Source: Argopecten irradians (Eukaryota > Mollusca > Bivalvia > Pectinida > Pectinidae). From it: 64,000 bases of DNA. Shown here in pieces: positions 13,801 to 26,071 of this stretch. Below the pieces are notes generated by a model that worked only from the letters and a program-made list of their open reading frames with translations, was not told the DNA's origin and did no database searches. Made by a program: the position numbers and the translations under genes. Numbering within the stretch: position 1 is the stretch's first letter; every line of letters begins with the position of its first letter. The stretch is from positions 9,954,075-10,018,074 of the forward strand of contig NC_091135.1 of the NCBI RefSeq assembly GCF_041381155.1. The letters are read 5' to 3'.

Positions 13801-16800
13801 TGGCCAAAATTGTCAAACTGTCAACATTTTTATAATTTATGGATATTTCAAGTTGTTACCATAGCAACTGAAGCTACAAAATTAGAAAACTACCCTTGCA
13901 ATTAAATTAGGGATGTATTGAATATGTCAAATCCAACAAATCAAATGCTAAATACCAGTTTTGAAAATTTAACGGATATTGGGGCAAAAAAGGGCTCAAA
14001 CCCTACATAGTCCTTTAAAATCAAATTTTAGAGAATATTATAAATATGTCGTTAAAATTCAAGAAGATACTATGAAGTAATTACTTCATAGGTGCCGTTA
14101 ATCCGATAACTGTGCGTGTCAGTTATCATACGGTACGTACTGTAAAGAATCAGAAAGCCTGCGTGACCAGTATCCCCATCCGTGAAAAAAGTCAATTCTA
14201 AGGTGGTATTGAATATGATTGATTGAGAAGCAAATTGCCATCGTCCAGAATACTTCTTGGATTCTAATGGATTACCTGTAAGATTAAAGTTATTCTTTTA
14301 CAAGAGAGAAAAAAAAACTAAAAATTAATAAGCAAACGTCATTAATTATTCTTATAAAAAGTGTTAATATATTATTTAATAGCAAAAATGAAAAAAGATA
14401 TCCATAAGCTAATAAAATTATCTTATATCGTACCATTTTAAATTTGTACGGACTTATATGACTATACGGATACACACGGACCTACTCTATGGCGTAAACT
14501 AAATATTAGTAATATTTAAAAATATTAACAGTTTGATGGTTATTTATCTTTAACTTATGAAAAAATGTAAAGCTGGTGGTTTCCTCTTTCTGTAATGATC
14601 ACTCATATCAGAGTTTATATTAATGCTAGTTTCTGTTCAGCATAGGTTTTGAGACGATAAGGTCATTTCTCGTAAGTGCGATAAGAATGGGTGTGACTTC
14701 GGTATTGTGTTCCAGTGGTGTAACACTATTCGATAGGCAACAATTAACGTCCGTACTAAATATTAACAAGATGGCGACAAACACAATGAATCACAGTCTT
14801 CTTAGAGGAACAATTTAGAATGACTTGGAATTTCCATACACTTAGGAAGTAAACCATTCGTAATGAAAGTTGGCGTAGTTGGTGTAACTGTTACCCGCCC
14901 GCAAAAATATTTACAAGACACACGCAACATTTACAATTTTACATGGCTCATTCAATAATTACAAGTTTACTTGACACACGCAATAAATTACAAGTTTTCA
15001 CGACACACGCAACAAATTACAAGTTTACACGACACGCGCAACAAATTACAAGTTTACACGACACACGCAACAAATTACAAGATTACACGACACACGCAAC
15101 AAATTACAAGTTTACACGACACACGCAACAAATTACAAGTTTTCACGACACACGCAACAAATTACAAGTTTACACGATACACGCAACAAATTACAGGTTT
15201 ACACGACACACGCAACAAATTACAAGTTTATACGACACACGCAACAAATTAAAAGTTTACACGACACATGCAATAAAATTATTTGAATTATGAGAAAGCC
15301 AAAACTGATAATGAAGGGAAAAAGAAATGTAGCTATGTGAAGCCTTACCACTACTCATCTGTAAGTAATCCAATGGGTCCTGTGGCGGTGTAGTAGCATA
15401 CTCAATATCCAGCATCTCTATATCTATCTGGATCAAATATCCCGGTTTGCACGGAATCGTCCAATGGCAGTTTAAATTTCTGTCGGACCAAATGTGATTT
15501 TTTTTAAATATTCAATTCAAATATTTTGGCTGCATATTTTCAAATGTTCATACATCGGGGAAAGATATGTTAAAATGTCATTATAAAAAACCACAAATAT
15601 TCTTTGTAAATTTATCGGGCTTTGAAATTAGAACATAATCACGATATTCACAACTTGAATTTATTTGAATGAGCTTTTCACTATTATTGATACGCTATCT
15701 ACATACGCTGCATAACTGTGAGGGAAGCTCGGTGACAGCAACGCTTTAGCGTCCGTGCCAGCTTCAAGTTGAACGTCACTGGAGCAAACTGTAACTTCTG
15801 AAATTTGAAATAGCAGCTTGTCGACGTCATGATATTTCACAGAGGTGTTAAAATGTAGATACTACTTAAATTACATTTTAGTCTGGTAGCTTATGTCGGG
15901 TTTTGGGGTTTCGTGGGCATTTCTTAATGGAGCTTGACACCAAATACCAAAATGCTCAGAAGTTCAATCATCAACCCGAAAAGAAGGCATGATTTCAGTT
16001 ACGTGATTTATGTTAAACATACATGAGGTGATATGTTCTGATTTTTACACTTAGATCAACAAAATATGTTTCTTTTTTACACTGACAGCACCAATATTTG
16101 TATTCCATTTTTAAATATTAAAGAGTTACCTCCCCTACGGATAGGTGTTACTTGTGACGTATATTTTACGAGCGAAACTGACGCCGTTTTTTTATGAAAA
16201 GTATGACGTACGCTCGTAAACACATGAGGTCACAATCAATACCTACCCTCTAAGACGAATAACTCTATAATACAGAATAGCCATTCCCAAACTCGTCAGT
16301 GATGATTCCGAAAGAAACACGACAAACTATCAGAATAGTATCTTTGTACCTGCTTTCATATTATACGACGTAATCGTTCGTCGCCTATATATAATGGACA
16401 AGGGCTATGTATAATTCGTTACACAAAATAACAAGAAAACATGGGGAAACGTTATAGCAACAAATCATAAAGAAGATGTCATTAAAACTTATACTGGGTT
16501 AAAATATCAATTAACAAAAAATTCAATTTAAAAGTACGTACTCCATAATGTAAAGCGGAAGACGAGTTATGTGAAGGGATGCGACTAGGACGAGTAATAT
16601 CATATGTCATTTCATAACGAGAACATATCAAATACAAAGAAAATATCCCACACACTGTACCAATGTCATTTACACTGAGGGATTAAATGCCTTCAGGTAG
16701 GTGTTGATACATAATTTGTATCATTTTTACCTTTGTGTAAATCAGGAATGCGCGTAATACGTAACTGAAACCCTTTGTCGTTCGGTCTTTGTTGAGCATC

Positions 16801-19800
16801 AGAAGTGAAATCAATTCTAACCCGCCCAGACTCTATGTAGATGTCACTTGTTGCAGCATCCGAGCAGAAGGGTGCATGCCGGTGGTTTCTTCGCACTAAA
16901 ATCATAAAGAAAATTTTATAAAGCTCATTTAACTTTTTTTTTTCTTTACCACGACAAATTTTGCTGGATTTGTCACCCCTTAAGACCGTAATTAAGACCC
17001 ATTACGGGCTTGCAATGAATTCATCGAAAATTAAATTATTTCGAGAGAAATATGCTTGTCAAAATGACTGTACACTTATTTCATAACATGTTATCTGTTA
17101 GACATATCTGTTACACTTATTTCATAACATGTTATATCTGTTAGACAGTTGCTGCACTAACACATTTAATTTTGGAAGGTTTGAAATATAAATTGTGATA
17201 AAGAGATCTTTTTAAAGTGTTAAATCGTTTGTAAAATATGATAATTTTATTTCAAAGTGTATATTTATTCATTTTTAAATTAAACAACAACACATATATA
17301 TCAAGGATACACGTGAGGTAAATATAAGGATGTTACATTTGAATTTATTTAAGAAAGGTATTCATCGCACCACAAGTATTTTACATATAATAATGTATGA
17401 ACATAACACAATACCACATGTACTGACCACTCACTTATATAAAAATATACATGTTTAACTTTAAAAATTATCCTAATTCACAGTTGGTTCCCACTATATC
17501 TACAAGAGTGAACAAGGGGAGGTAACTCTTGAATATCAGAATACTACATGGGGATGTGATTCTTTACAATGGACGAAACAAGATAATAATTTTATGACAT
17601 TAAAAACCACTTTCACGTCGAAGTTGATATTATGTGAATCTGTCAGACCCACTCCGTTTAGTTTGTCATCGAGATCAATATGGAATTATCAATAAAGAAG
17701 TGTTACAAACAATTGCATTAAAATCGACTTGCTTTAATTCCTAAGCAGACAGTTTAATGTCCTAGATGATGAAAAGATATTGGGGACTAGTTAATTAATT
17801 ACTCGAATTTGAGAAGGGTATTAACAGACCCAACTCCTTTACAATACCGCTTTTGTATTTCGAAACTAAACGTCACCACTCCCCGGCGATCACTTAGGTG
17901 GTGTTTGGTATATCATAGCGTATAGTTAAGGGATCCAAAGGACACTTATCCACAACAGACTATCAGAATAGGTTAGCAATAGTAAAAGTGGATACATAAC
18001 ATGTGAAATACATGACTGACATAGAGAGGTATACGATTTCATCTTCAACTGAAATAAGCCAGGCCTTTTTTCCCTGGGTGACGTTGCTTACGTGTAACTA
18101 TATTCTGTCACTGCGATTTGTGAACGTTAAGATATAAACTTATAATTCATTTAATGGCCCTTTTGCCTATATATGCAAAAACACATGCCCTTCAAAGATA
18201 ACACTATTTCTAGATTTTTTGAATTGGGAGTTTTCATTGACCTAGCCCTGATTAACATTTTTAAGATTTAATTGTTTACAAACTTCTGTTTGTTTGTTTG
18301 TTTGTTTGTTTGTTTTGGGTTTTTTTTTTCTTCATTTTTTTATTCAACAGTCATAACAGACATATAAATAACAATATTTTCCTTTCACAGAATGACTCTC
18401 ACACCAATTTCCATAATCAAATTGATTATTCTAATTTTGAACAGCTCCTTTCACTACTTTCACATGAGTTACAGATCTATTCACTCATAATTACCTCTCA
18501 ATCATTCATATCCATTCGATATAAATTGATATATGGATGTTATTATTTTTAATACTGTATAGTTAATTTCCATCAAATTTGTCAGGGGAGACAACCCTCT
18601 CTTTGAGAATAATATCTCTATAAAATAATAGTAGCTAAACAGCGAAAAGTTTTTATTTTACTTATTACTGCAATTATTGTTCTACAGAAAATAATATCTT
18701 CACCAACAAATTTATCTAAAATCTGCAAATCATAAATGTACCCACGAAATTATTGTTATAAAAAAACTAGAAAATTACAATGTAAAAAGGGTGACAGTTT
18801 TGATAATTGTCTTTGTTTGTAAACAGTATCCCGTTAATTGTTTTTGGCATTATGTTCAGAGCTGTATACAAGTGTATTTATTTCATCATCTCCATCACAA
18901 TAGTTACGAAATAAGATTTAGAATATGAGATGTTATTTCTGTTTGGAAAATCACATTAGATGAAATAGTGTTGGTATACTTACAGTTTGTTAGGCGGATT
19001 CCGTCCCCATTACAGTCAATGTAGACATTGTCCATCCGAATAAAGAAATAGTCCGTCTCATGTTCACATTCTAATATCCAAGAACAATTAAGATTTCTGA
19101 AACATTAAAATATAGGTTAAGGTATAATATTATGACACTTAACCAAACTAACTACTTTTACAAATCAGAAACTCTATTGAATGTTTGAAGCTTTATGTAT
19201 ATTATATTTTGCCAAATTTAAATAGTTTCTCGCCGTATCCACCTGAAAATAGGTCGATAATTGTATAATATATACCTATATATAATTCAGTCGTTTCTTG
19301 TGTCTTACCATACTGTTATCCATGCATGAACAATAGTATAATTATAAGAAAATAGTATGGGAACCCTTAAACATATCGCATAAACAAATACGAATGTTAC
19401 ATGTACTGAATTTACAACAACAAAAAATGGATAATTAAAAGGACTGAAATACACATATCTATAAATTGCTATAAACAAATTTGTAACAAACATATGTGGA
19501 AAACAGTACGTCCTCTAACTAACGTTTAAGGAAAACGTACAATTTGTTGAAGGTCACTGCAAGGATAATTAATTCTTTTGTGCATGTACGATCCTCCGGT
19601 TATCATTGTTATTTTTCAACGTTTTAGTTAAGCCACTGACGATTTTTTTTTTTTTTTTTTTTTTTTTGCTTTCGATTCGATGTAAATCATTATTATTATT
19701 ATGTATGTGTTTTGAATAATTTATGCAATTAAACGTACAACATGAAAAAAAATTTTCCATGTTTTATTACGAATGTCTAACCATCTGTCTATAGTATAAA

Positions 19801-21283
19801 CCTTGACTTCTTGGGTAAGAAAATTCTTACATGAGAAGAAAATTATTTTGTTATCTAACAGTAAAAACAGTATGAACACCCTTGGAAAACTAGCATCTAA
19901 TTTATTTCAGATCATCAAAACATTAACCTACCTAAGAGCGTACTGAGATGTATTAACAAAGCTAACTACATTGATTTGGGGATTTGCCCGTCAATGCTAC
20001 ACATGCGTAATATCAGCGGTATACGGGAGCTCGATAAACAAAAGAGAAGTGTCAAAAGGTCACTGGTGGAATTCACGTTAAAGATAACATGCGGCAAATA
20101 CTTTACTTAATTTGTTTGATACGACCAAGACTGTTTTCAAATAACATATGTAAGATGAATAGTTTTCTTTTTTATTTATTTGCATCTGTAAACTCAAGTA
20201 GCAAAATATTTGTTCACCATAAGATAGTTGTTCTTTTTAACTTAAGTTAGATGTGTGTCTATTTTAAGCCTTAGTATCTCGCCTGACATTATTTAAGCTG
20301 TGAATTGGTGGCAAACCTAAGGCTAATTACGGAAAGATAGCTAGTGTTAAATAAAACATAATTGGAGAGTTCATATCAGTTTGATAAATTGTATTGTAAT
20401 AAAATATGTTTAAAATAGCTAAAACATAATTAAGACACATATACAGATGTGGCATACAAAGATGTAGCTACTGTCAGTCAGAAGGTGATATCTTTTCCGC
20501 TACAACAGTAGCTAACAAAGATGATGTTATGTTCAAATAGTATTGCTAATATCAAAATAATCCCGAATACATTCAAAAGAATTACATTTTACGCACAATT
20601 TATATTTTTTAATCAATTTAACCGAGAGGAAATAAACATACTTTTGATTTCAATATAATACATTATTGTAAGGGAGCGTTTTAAAATAAAATGCAAATTC
20701 TTAAAAGCAAATCAAAACATTAAAGTATGATAATGACTTACGTTTCGTAGATGTCTGGAAATCCTGGGCTATAAATAGACGTGGTGTTATATCGGGGAAG
20801 GTGGACAACTAAGGGAGAACCGTTACATTGACAACGTACATGGACAACTACAAAAAAGGGAAGAACAAAAACTAACACCAGGGATCTAAAACGAAAAATG
20901 GCTAAAAATTGAAGAGAAAAAAAAACAAAAAAAAAACTGATAACATAAATTAACAAATTAACTTATATTTACGTGAATTACACTTGCTAAAATTAAACCA
21001 TACAACAAGACAGCAAATTATTGTTTAATTACACTTGCTAAAATTAAACCATACAACAAGACAGCAAATTATACAAGTGGAGGAAATGGTGATAAACATT
21101 AAGGAACCGTTTCAGTAGCAACCTTTGATGTTTTGGCATTAAAAGAAACATAAGAAAATCAGTCATGCTTGTTTTCAACTCCTATTGTTAGAAAAGCGTG
21201 ATACAATGCTAATTGATATTTGATGACTTACTTTGGACCAGAACAGAGATAACCATGGGTAGGATGAGTCCCGTGCATGACAT
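10878..21283 (-). CDS. Two-CUB, mucin-stalk type I membrane protein (8 exons)
   Basis: Exons, in coding order on the minus strand: 21283-21232, 20847-20742, 19096-18984, 16895-16731, 15797-15707, 15479-15349, 14275-14141, 11779-10878. Every donor is GT, every acceptor AG, all phases match, and the sum is 1695 nt, giving 564 residues and a stop. Residues 1-22 form a signal peptide (MSCTGLILPMVISVLVQ start). CUB1 (about 23-140) and CUB2 (about 149-264) each show the SPGFP/SPSFP motif, the NLNC-W motif and the closing Phe-Thr-(Ser/Asp)-Asp...GF motif. The last exon gives a Thr/Ser-rich stalk with many TTE/STE units, a membrane span (about 508-531, GLLLSVLFVIIVI core) and a tail starting RRFRRRNMYRM. 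CUB domains bind proteins or sugars outside the cell, so a surface receptor or adhesion role is likely; the ligand is unknown. The two CUBs share exon organisation, suggesting internal duplication. Confidence 0.9.
12055..12070. repeat. Left target-site duplication of the LINE
   Basis: AAAAATGTCCTTAAAG here is repeated exactly at 13133-13148, on the other side of the LINE fragment. A few of the leading A residues may belong to the poly-A tail of the element. Confidence 0.9.
12071..13132 (+). mobile_element. 5'-truncated LINE (L1/Tx1-like), C-terminal ORF2 end plus 3' UTR
   Basis: From 12071 to 12625 the frame encodes the extreme C-terminus of a non-LTR reverse transcriptase protein, with the zinc-knuckle-like motif CTLCNTERETIIHCLWEC and an upstream FQVRIIHHILVTN motif. 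It is a close relative of the minus-strand LINE at 31427-33955. The stop at 12623-12625 is followed by a UTR with (GTCT)n and (GA)n tracts and an A-rich tail. Exact 16-bp duplications flank it, as expected for target-primed reverse transcription. The apparent start codon at 12059 lies in the target duplication and has no meaning. The clade label is tentative. Confidence 0.9.
12868..12955. repeat. Microsatellites (GTCT)n, (GT)n, (GA)n in LINE 3' UTR
   Basis: Runs of GTCT, then GTGTGTGTATGTGTG, then eleven or so GA dinucleotides. They lie inside the LINE insertion. Confidence 0.9.
13133..13148. repeat. Right target-site duplication of the LINE
   Basis: Exact copy of 12055-12070 (AAAAATGTCCTTAAAG), directly after the A-rich tail AAAATAAAAAATTAA. 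Confidence 0.9.
13442..14010. mobile_element. Long-TIR non-autonomous element (MITE-like)
   Basis: The left end reads TATGTATAGTTTGGGGCCCT then TTTTGGCCCCCAAATCC, later TTTTCAAAACT. The reverse complement of the right end reads TATGTAGGGTTTGAGCCC then TTTTTTGCCCCAATATCC and TTTTCAAAACT. The arms are about 55-60 bp and imperfect, pointing to an old copy. No transposase frame lies between them and no target duplication is clear. Confidence 0.6.
14925..15275. repeat. 29-bp minisatellite in an intron of the CUB-mucin gene
   Basis: About 12 copies of a unit reading ACACACGCAACAAATTACAA then GTTTACACG. It lies between the exons at 14141-14275 and 15349-15479, so it is intronic. With a period of 29 the apparent His-Ala-Thr-Asn-Tyr-Lys reading frames are by-products of the repeat. 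Confidence 0.93.
16122..16266. repeat. Imperfect foldback repeat in an intron
   Basis: The left arm has AGAGTTACCTCCCC, GGTGTTACTTGTGACG and TTTTACGAGCG. The right arm in reverse complement has AGAGTTATTCGTC, GGTATTGATTGTGACC and GTTTACGAGCG. AGAGTTACCTCCC is a motif I associate with dispersed bivalve repeats. Confidence 0.5.
17053..17146. repeat. Local direct duplication of about 48 bp
   Basis: CACTTATTTCATAACATGTT followed by AT..CTGTTAGACA occurs twice, starting near 17072 and 17113. Intronic. Confidence 0.7.
18284..18335. repeat. (GTTT)n microsatellite followed by a T-run
   Basis: About seven GTTT units, then GGGTTTTTTTTT. Intronic to the CUB-mucin gene. Confidence 0.85.
19640..19668. 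repeat. Poly-T tract
   Basis: A run of more than 20 T, near (ATT)n. Intronic. It could be the A tail of an old retroelement on the minus strand, but no body is recognisable. Confidence 0.7.
20976..21073. repeat. 51-bp direct tandem duplication
   Basis: AATTACACTTGCTAAAATTA followed by AACCATACAACAAGACAGCA occurs at 20976 and again at 21027. The two copies are nearly identical, so the event is recent. It lies in the first intron of the CUB-mucin gene. Confidence 0.9.
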
Positions 21284-23824
21284 CCTGGTTTGTCTATTGT
21301 TCCACGGATCTTTCAGCGAATTTTATCTATTAACGGAAAGTACAATATATATATATGTAGCATACAAATCTTAGCCATGTAGCTGTGTAGTATGTAGATC
21401 CGTTACGAACTGTACACACACGTGAGCCATCTTACAATATATACATGTGCAGCAATGTTTACTGTATATGATAATCCCTGATATATCATTTCGTACATTT
21501 CTCTCTCCTTCCTGTTTACAACCCACACAGGAACAAGAAATCACAGTTTTTAACAACAACATACTCATGTATTTTGATTTTGTCCGTGCAATTCAGCCAC
21601 GCCCGGTATGACGTTGCACTTATATCATATCTTGCACAGGAGAATAGAATTACACCCTGTATTTGTCATTTTCTCTATATCAGATATATATGAACACAAA
21701 AGTTATATTCAATTAGATATATTCGCAACAATCAATACAAGATAATGATTCTTGTAAAAATTAAACAATTAAACAAAATATTTATTACAAAATTGGAGTT
21801 ACCTCCCTTTCTGTCACCGTGACTCTTGATGATAAATCTTCCAATTGTGTTTTCAAGCATGAATCATTACAATTGCTTTACATCCAAATCGCGCCGGAAG
21901 GTGCATAAGTGCAGTATGTGCAGGAAATGTTATAGAAATGGTCCATGGACTAAGCACTACGTAATCCGAATAGTTCATTTGTAGCATCAAATCGTGAAAC
22001 AGGCTTATTCCAGTTTATTGTAAAAAAAAAATCATTGAACTCCCATTATTAACTACACAGTGATATCGGTTACATGACTTTTCATCTCTTAGTTGTTGTA
22101 AAATTTCTTTCTTCCAATGTAAGAACACTTCAAACTTTCTATACATAGTTTTGTAAGAATTAATTCACTCCTAATAAGGTCGGACCCGACGTCAGTACCG
22201 TAAGGTGCTATATGACACAAACATATGCATCCTCAACTAATCATCAATCTCTTGACAAATTCTTTACACTTTGCAGTGTTCGGAACTCAGCAAAAACTAG
22301 CAAAGTAGATCACTATAATGTATAGCAAACCTCGACGGATTGCAGATAGTACAGAATATTACTAGTAAAATTTAAAAAGAAAATAACTAGCTTGCTATCC
22401 ATAGATTAACACAATCCTCAACACCATAGTAACGATCTTGACATTGTTTTGATGACTTATGAAATGATACAGTTAATGATATATGAAAACATTAGAAAGT
22501 ATTTAGTGGTCCAACGCAGAAGAATGTAAGACTCCGGATGCGGTAACGCTTGCGGTAACAGTATTTAGTCTGCAAGGAAAAAGATATAGTAATTTAATCC
22601 TATACACGGCTTTCTGATAACGCCCAGGTTTACACTAGCCATTCGCCCACATGTGTATCAAGTACAGGGCGTGATTCCAACTAAAGCTTTCTCTCGACAC
22701 AAGTACTGAATCTTCTAGTGTAGACTGGTCACCAGACTCTAGAATATTGAGGGGTAAAAATAACTAAAATTTAGCTTGATAATTTTTGTCTCTACTACAT
22801 TGTTATTTCAAACTAAGGGAAGATAATCTATTAAAGAACTGTTGAGAAAGTCTTATCAACAACTTAGGGTATGGTGGCCAGTCTACTTCTAGTGTTATAA
22901 TTGCAAAGATCATTTATGTTCAGTCAATTTTACCGGATCTTTCAAAATTAGAAGAAAACAGTTTGCTCCTTTACATCGGTTACAATCATAGTCTGCTACA
23001 TTTCTTGTAAATCGGCTCCTTTTTTTCATTTTATGTATTATTCAAGATGCATCCATAACAATAAAATCACGCGACAATGTTACAGTACGTATGTGTGTAA
23101 TAAATGTGATAAGCGTACATGCATATGCTGTAGTTGTCCCCCCTCCCCCACTTTATCAGATACATAAATACCATCTACTTACCCACTTATCTACTTGTTT
23201 ATGTATCAGTTTAATTTAGTTCCCCGTTTTCTTTCACGGGGTACAATTGCCGGGAATTGGAAAGAAACTTACACACATACTTTGTTTCATTTCTTATAGT
23301 TTTGAACTTTTATACATCCTACTTTCGATTGCCTTTTTCCCTGAATTAACTTACTGATACGCCGTTGCCATGAGGAAGATTAACAATTATGCAGGTCACA
23401 AAAATCCTTATAATAATGCAACGGTAACAATTCTAGAGTTATATTGTGATAAAACATTACGGATGTGAGTCTAAAACAGCAGGTATTTTCATTATGGATT
23501 AAATTGAACGTCCGCGGGAGAGTAGTTTAATAATTTGATATTGCTGTAAAACTTACATACTGAAGGCAGAGTGCGCAAAGGTTAGACTTCATTTTTATTT
23601 ATCATCTCATCAGCCATATATTTGTCCGGAAGTTGAAAGGTACAGCTGAATCTATAGATCTGTACAAAGGTTATATATAACGAGATATTTAACAAATCCA
23701 CTGTAATGTGAAAAAAAGTATGTGTGGTTGTGTGTGGAATGAATCTCGTCCCGTGTGAGTACACTTAATGTTATGTAATATTTCGATTTTTTAATACAAT
23801 TTGATTTGAACCGTAAAAAAACAT
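21284..23824. other. Intergenic region upstream of the CUB-mucin gene
   Basis: Contains the unannotated 5' UTR and promoter of the CUB-mucin gene; no TATA element is clear. GAGTTACCTCCCTT at about 21797 is a dispersed-repeat motif. No gene supported. Confidence 0.5.
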
Positions 23825-24183
23825 TTAAAGATGCTCCACCACTGATGAATGGTATTTTTTCACTATCAAAAACAGGAGCAGACGATTTAGTTTTTTCTTC
23901 AGTTACAAAAGTTACTTACTTTACACCATTACCACCATTGAAAAGTTTGAGCTTCTAATTTTACTTTAAGTTCAAAATATGAAAAATAATTAATTGCATC
24001 CCGAAAAAATTCTATGGCACTATATCGTATATGGAATGAAGTAATGATTGCGCATGCACCAAAGGCGAAAGAAATTATTTTATGTTATTTTTATGTTAAT
24101 TTGGCATATATGTACACGATAAAACACCAATTATTGTTCAAATGATGAATATCATGCATGCTCTGTCGGCGGTGGAGCATCTG
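23825..24183. mobile_element. MITE-like element, GATGCTCCACC termini (copy 1)
   Basis: Begins TTAAAGATGCTCCACC and ends CGGTGGAGCATCT, giving terminal inverted repeats around AGATGCTCCACC. About 359 bp, no coding frame. A second copy lies at 46781-47135 in the opposite orientation with shared interior blocks such as GGAGCAGACGATTTAG and TGCGCATGCACCAAAGGC (or reverse complements). Superfamily not determined. Confidence 0.75.
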
Positions 24184-25114
24184 CATCTAACAAAATGTTC
24201 TGATGGCCTATGTACAATGTAGCGATCGTATTGTAAGATCAACATCATAATTATAGCTTGTTCGTATCAATTTGTTGCAATAGCCGATACCGTAGTACAC
24301 TTTTATGTGGTCCCTTTTATAGCCAAACGAGTCTGTCCACCAGACACTATAAATTACTTATAAGATTATTTTCAGCAGAATTCTAATACTATCTCCCCCT
24401 AGTTTGAAAATCAGCCATTTCAGAAATAAATAAATTATCAAACTCACTTTTCTTGGTATTTTTTTACATTATAGAGACTAGTGCCCAGTCTGTAGTGAAA
24501 CGTGTACCGTGGTGTACAGTTTGCGTAGTACATATTTTACAATCTTATATTCAAAAGTATCAAAAGTTCAAAAGCCCACAAGAGGCCGGCAAAATGAAAT
24601 GGAAGCAAAAAATGTATCTCTTTTTAATCTTGTTGATTATTTCATAAATGGTATAGAAAGATGTGAAAACATGGTATAAAAATGTGAATATTAAAATGAA
24701 TGGTCGTTTTATATCTTTCTGTATCAAATAACGGCTGAAAGCAGCAATGGTACATAAACATGTAAAGTGTTTGATATTGAAGTTACTGGTTTTGACAACA
24801 AAAGAAAACTCTCAGATAAAGCTTTCGTCATATATTAGTTTCCCAAAAAGTCTCTTGCTAAAGCAGTACTACAGAACTGGAATAGATTTTAAAAAAATCA
24901 CTTTCATTTGGATTAAGAATATTTCTGTTCGTTATGTGAACTGTTAGTTTACAAAACAAAATGAGGACACCATGGATATCTCATTTAATGATAGTTGGTT
25001 CCAAGTAACAACTCTTGTTGTGACAACGTCATGGTTTTAACCCCAATATTCCGTTCACATATCTATGTACCATCAGTGGTACAGTCAATTGTCTGTTCGA
25101 GAATAGAAGTCCAG
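24184..25114. other. Intergenic, nothing recognised
   Basis: AT-rich, only short open frames without domains. Confidence 0.5.
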
Positions 25115-25341
25115 CTACACAGCCAATATTTCCTAACCTGAATTTCAGGTCAAGAAATCTTGACCTGAAATTCACCTGAAATTGACCAGAACTTCTGGTT
25201 AATTTCAGGTGAAATTCAGGTCAAGATTTCTTGACCTGAAATTCTGGTCAAGTTCTGGTCAATTTCAGGTTAAGATTTCTTGACCTGAAATTCAGGTCAA
25301 ATTTCAGGTCAATTTCAGGTTAGGAAATATTGGCTGTGTAG
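25115..25341. mobile_element. Foldback MITE with perfect 28-bp or longer TIRs, TA-flanked
   Basis: The left end reads CTACACAGCCAATATTTCCT then AACCTGAA, and the right end is its exact reverse complement. The interior is a chain of direct and inverted copies of TTTCAGGTCAA, so the whole 227 bp can fold on itself. The TA dinucleotide within CTACACAGCC and GGCTGTGTAG is what a Tc1/mariner-type TA target duplication would give; that assignment is inference. Confidence 0.85.
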
Positions 25342-25405
25342 GTTTGGCACCTGTGTCCTATATCAATATAGCTTACATAATATAAAGTTTCTTTTTAAAG
25401 AAAAT

Positions 25406-25443
25406 ATGTCGCAGTCCGTCCTGCCGTCATTATTTAATGACAG
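25406..25443 (+). CDS. Candidate first exon of FReD gene 1 (weak)
   Basis: ATG at 25406 opens twelve codons and ends in CAG followed by a good donor GTATGT. The two leftover bases fit the acceptor at 26070-26071 in phase, which would give MSQSVLPSLFNDS followed by IAVITSQLRC. The peptide is not a good signal sequence, so this exon is only a possibility; an exon further upstream is equally possible. Confidence 0.25.
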
Positions 25444-26071
25444 GTATGTTTTAATCATTATGAAGTATACTATCAATGTATCAAACGTATGTCATCACAG
25501 CAATGCATCGGGATACACATCGCATAAATATCGATTTATACCTTGTGTATTTACACTTAAGTTTTGTTTACTTTTTTGGAAACTTATTGAGCTGGAAGTT
25601 GAAATTTCCTTTGATACAGGACTCTCAGATCGATTTTTTTTGTCTATGAACTTATCCGGCTTTATACATTGCATATAACTAGTTAATTGAATAAAGAAAC
25701 TAAGAACTCGCGTACTTGAAATTGAGTATTTTGATGAATTTATTGTAATTAATTGTAATGAAAAATAAAAAAAGTTTAATTTCGAAAATATTTTGAAGAA
25801 AATTTAATCCATATATTTAAATAAGAAGGGAAATTAATATCAATGCATGTGTAAAGTTTCTTTAAAGTGATATTAATCTTTCTGAAGAAATCATTTTTTC
25901 TGTTTGGCTGATCACTTTTCCGTCAATGCACAAATTAATTTAAAATGCAAGTTGTACTCGTCTTTGCTTGTACTTAAGAACTCCTATCTATATTTCCGTT
26001 TGTGTCGGGTGTCGAGGCTATTTTCCATTTGATCACACATTTGTAACGGATCTCTTTATTTTATATATCAG

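Larger units (their letters stand above)
11780..14140. other. Last intron of the CUB-mucin gene, filled with nested repeats
   Basis: This 2.36 kb intron holds an inverted-repeat pair (11941-12020 and 13236-13318), a LINE fragment between them (12071-13132) and a long-TIR element (about 13442-14010). Most of its length is therefore accounted for by inserted sequence. Confidence 0.75.

Noticed and set aside
14943-15293. His/Thr/Asn-rich repeat protein
   Set aside because: The 29-bp intronic minisatellite yields similar peptides in several frames; it lies between verified exons of the opposite strand.
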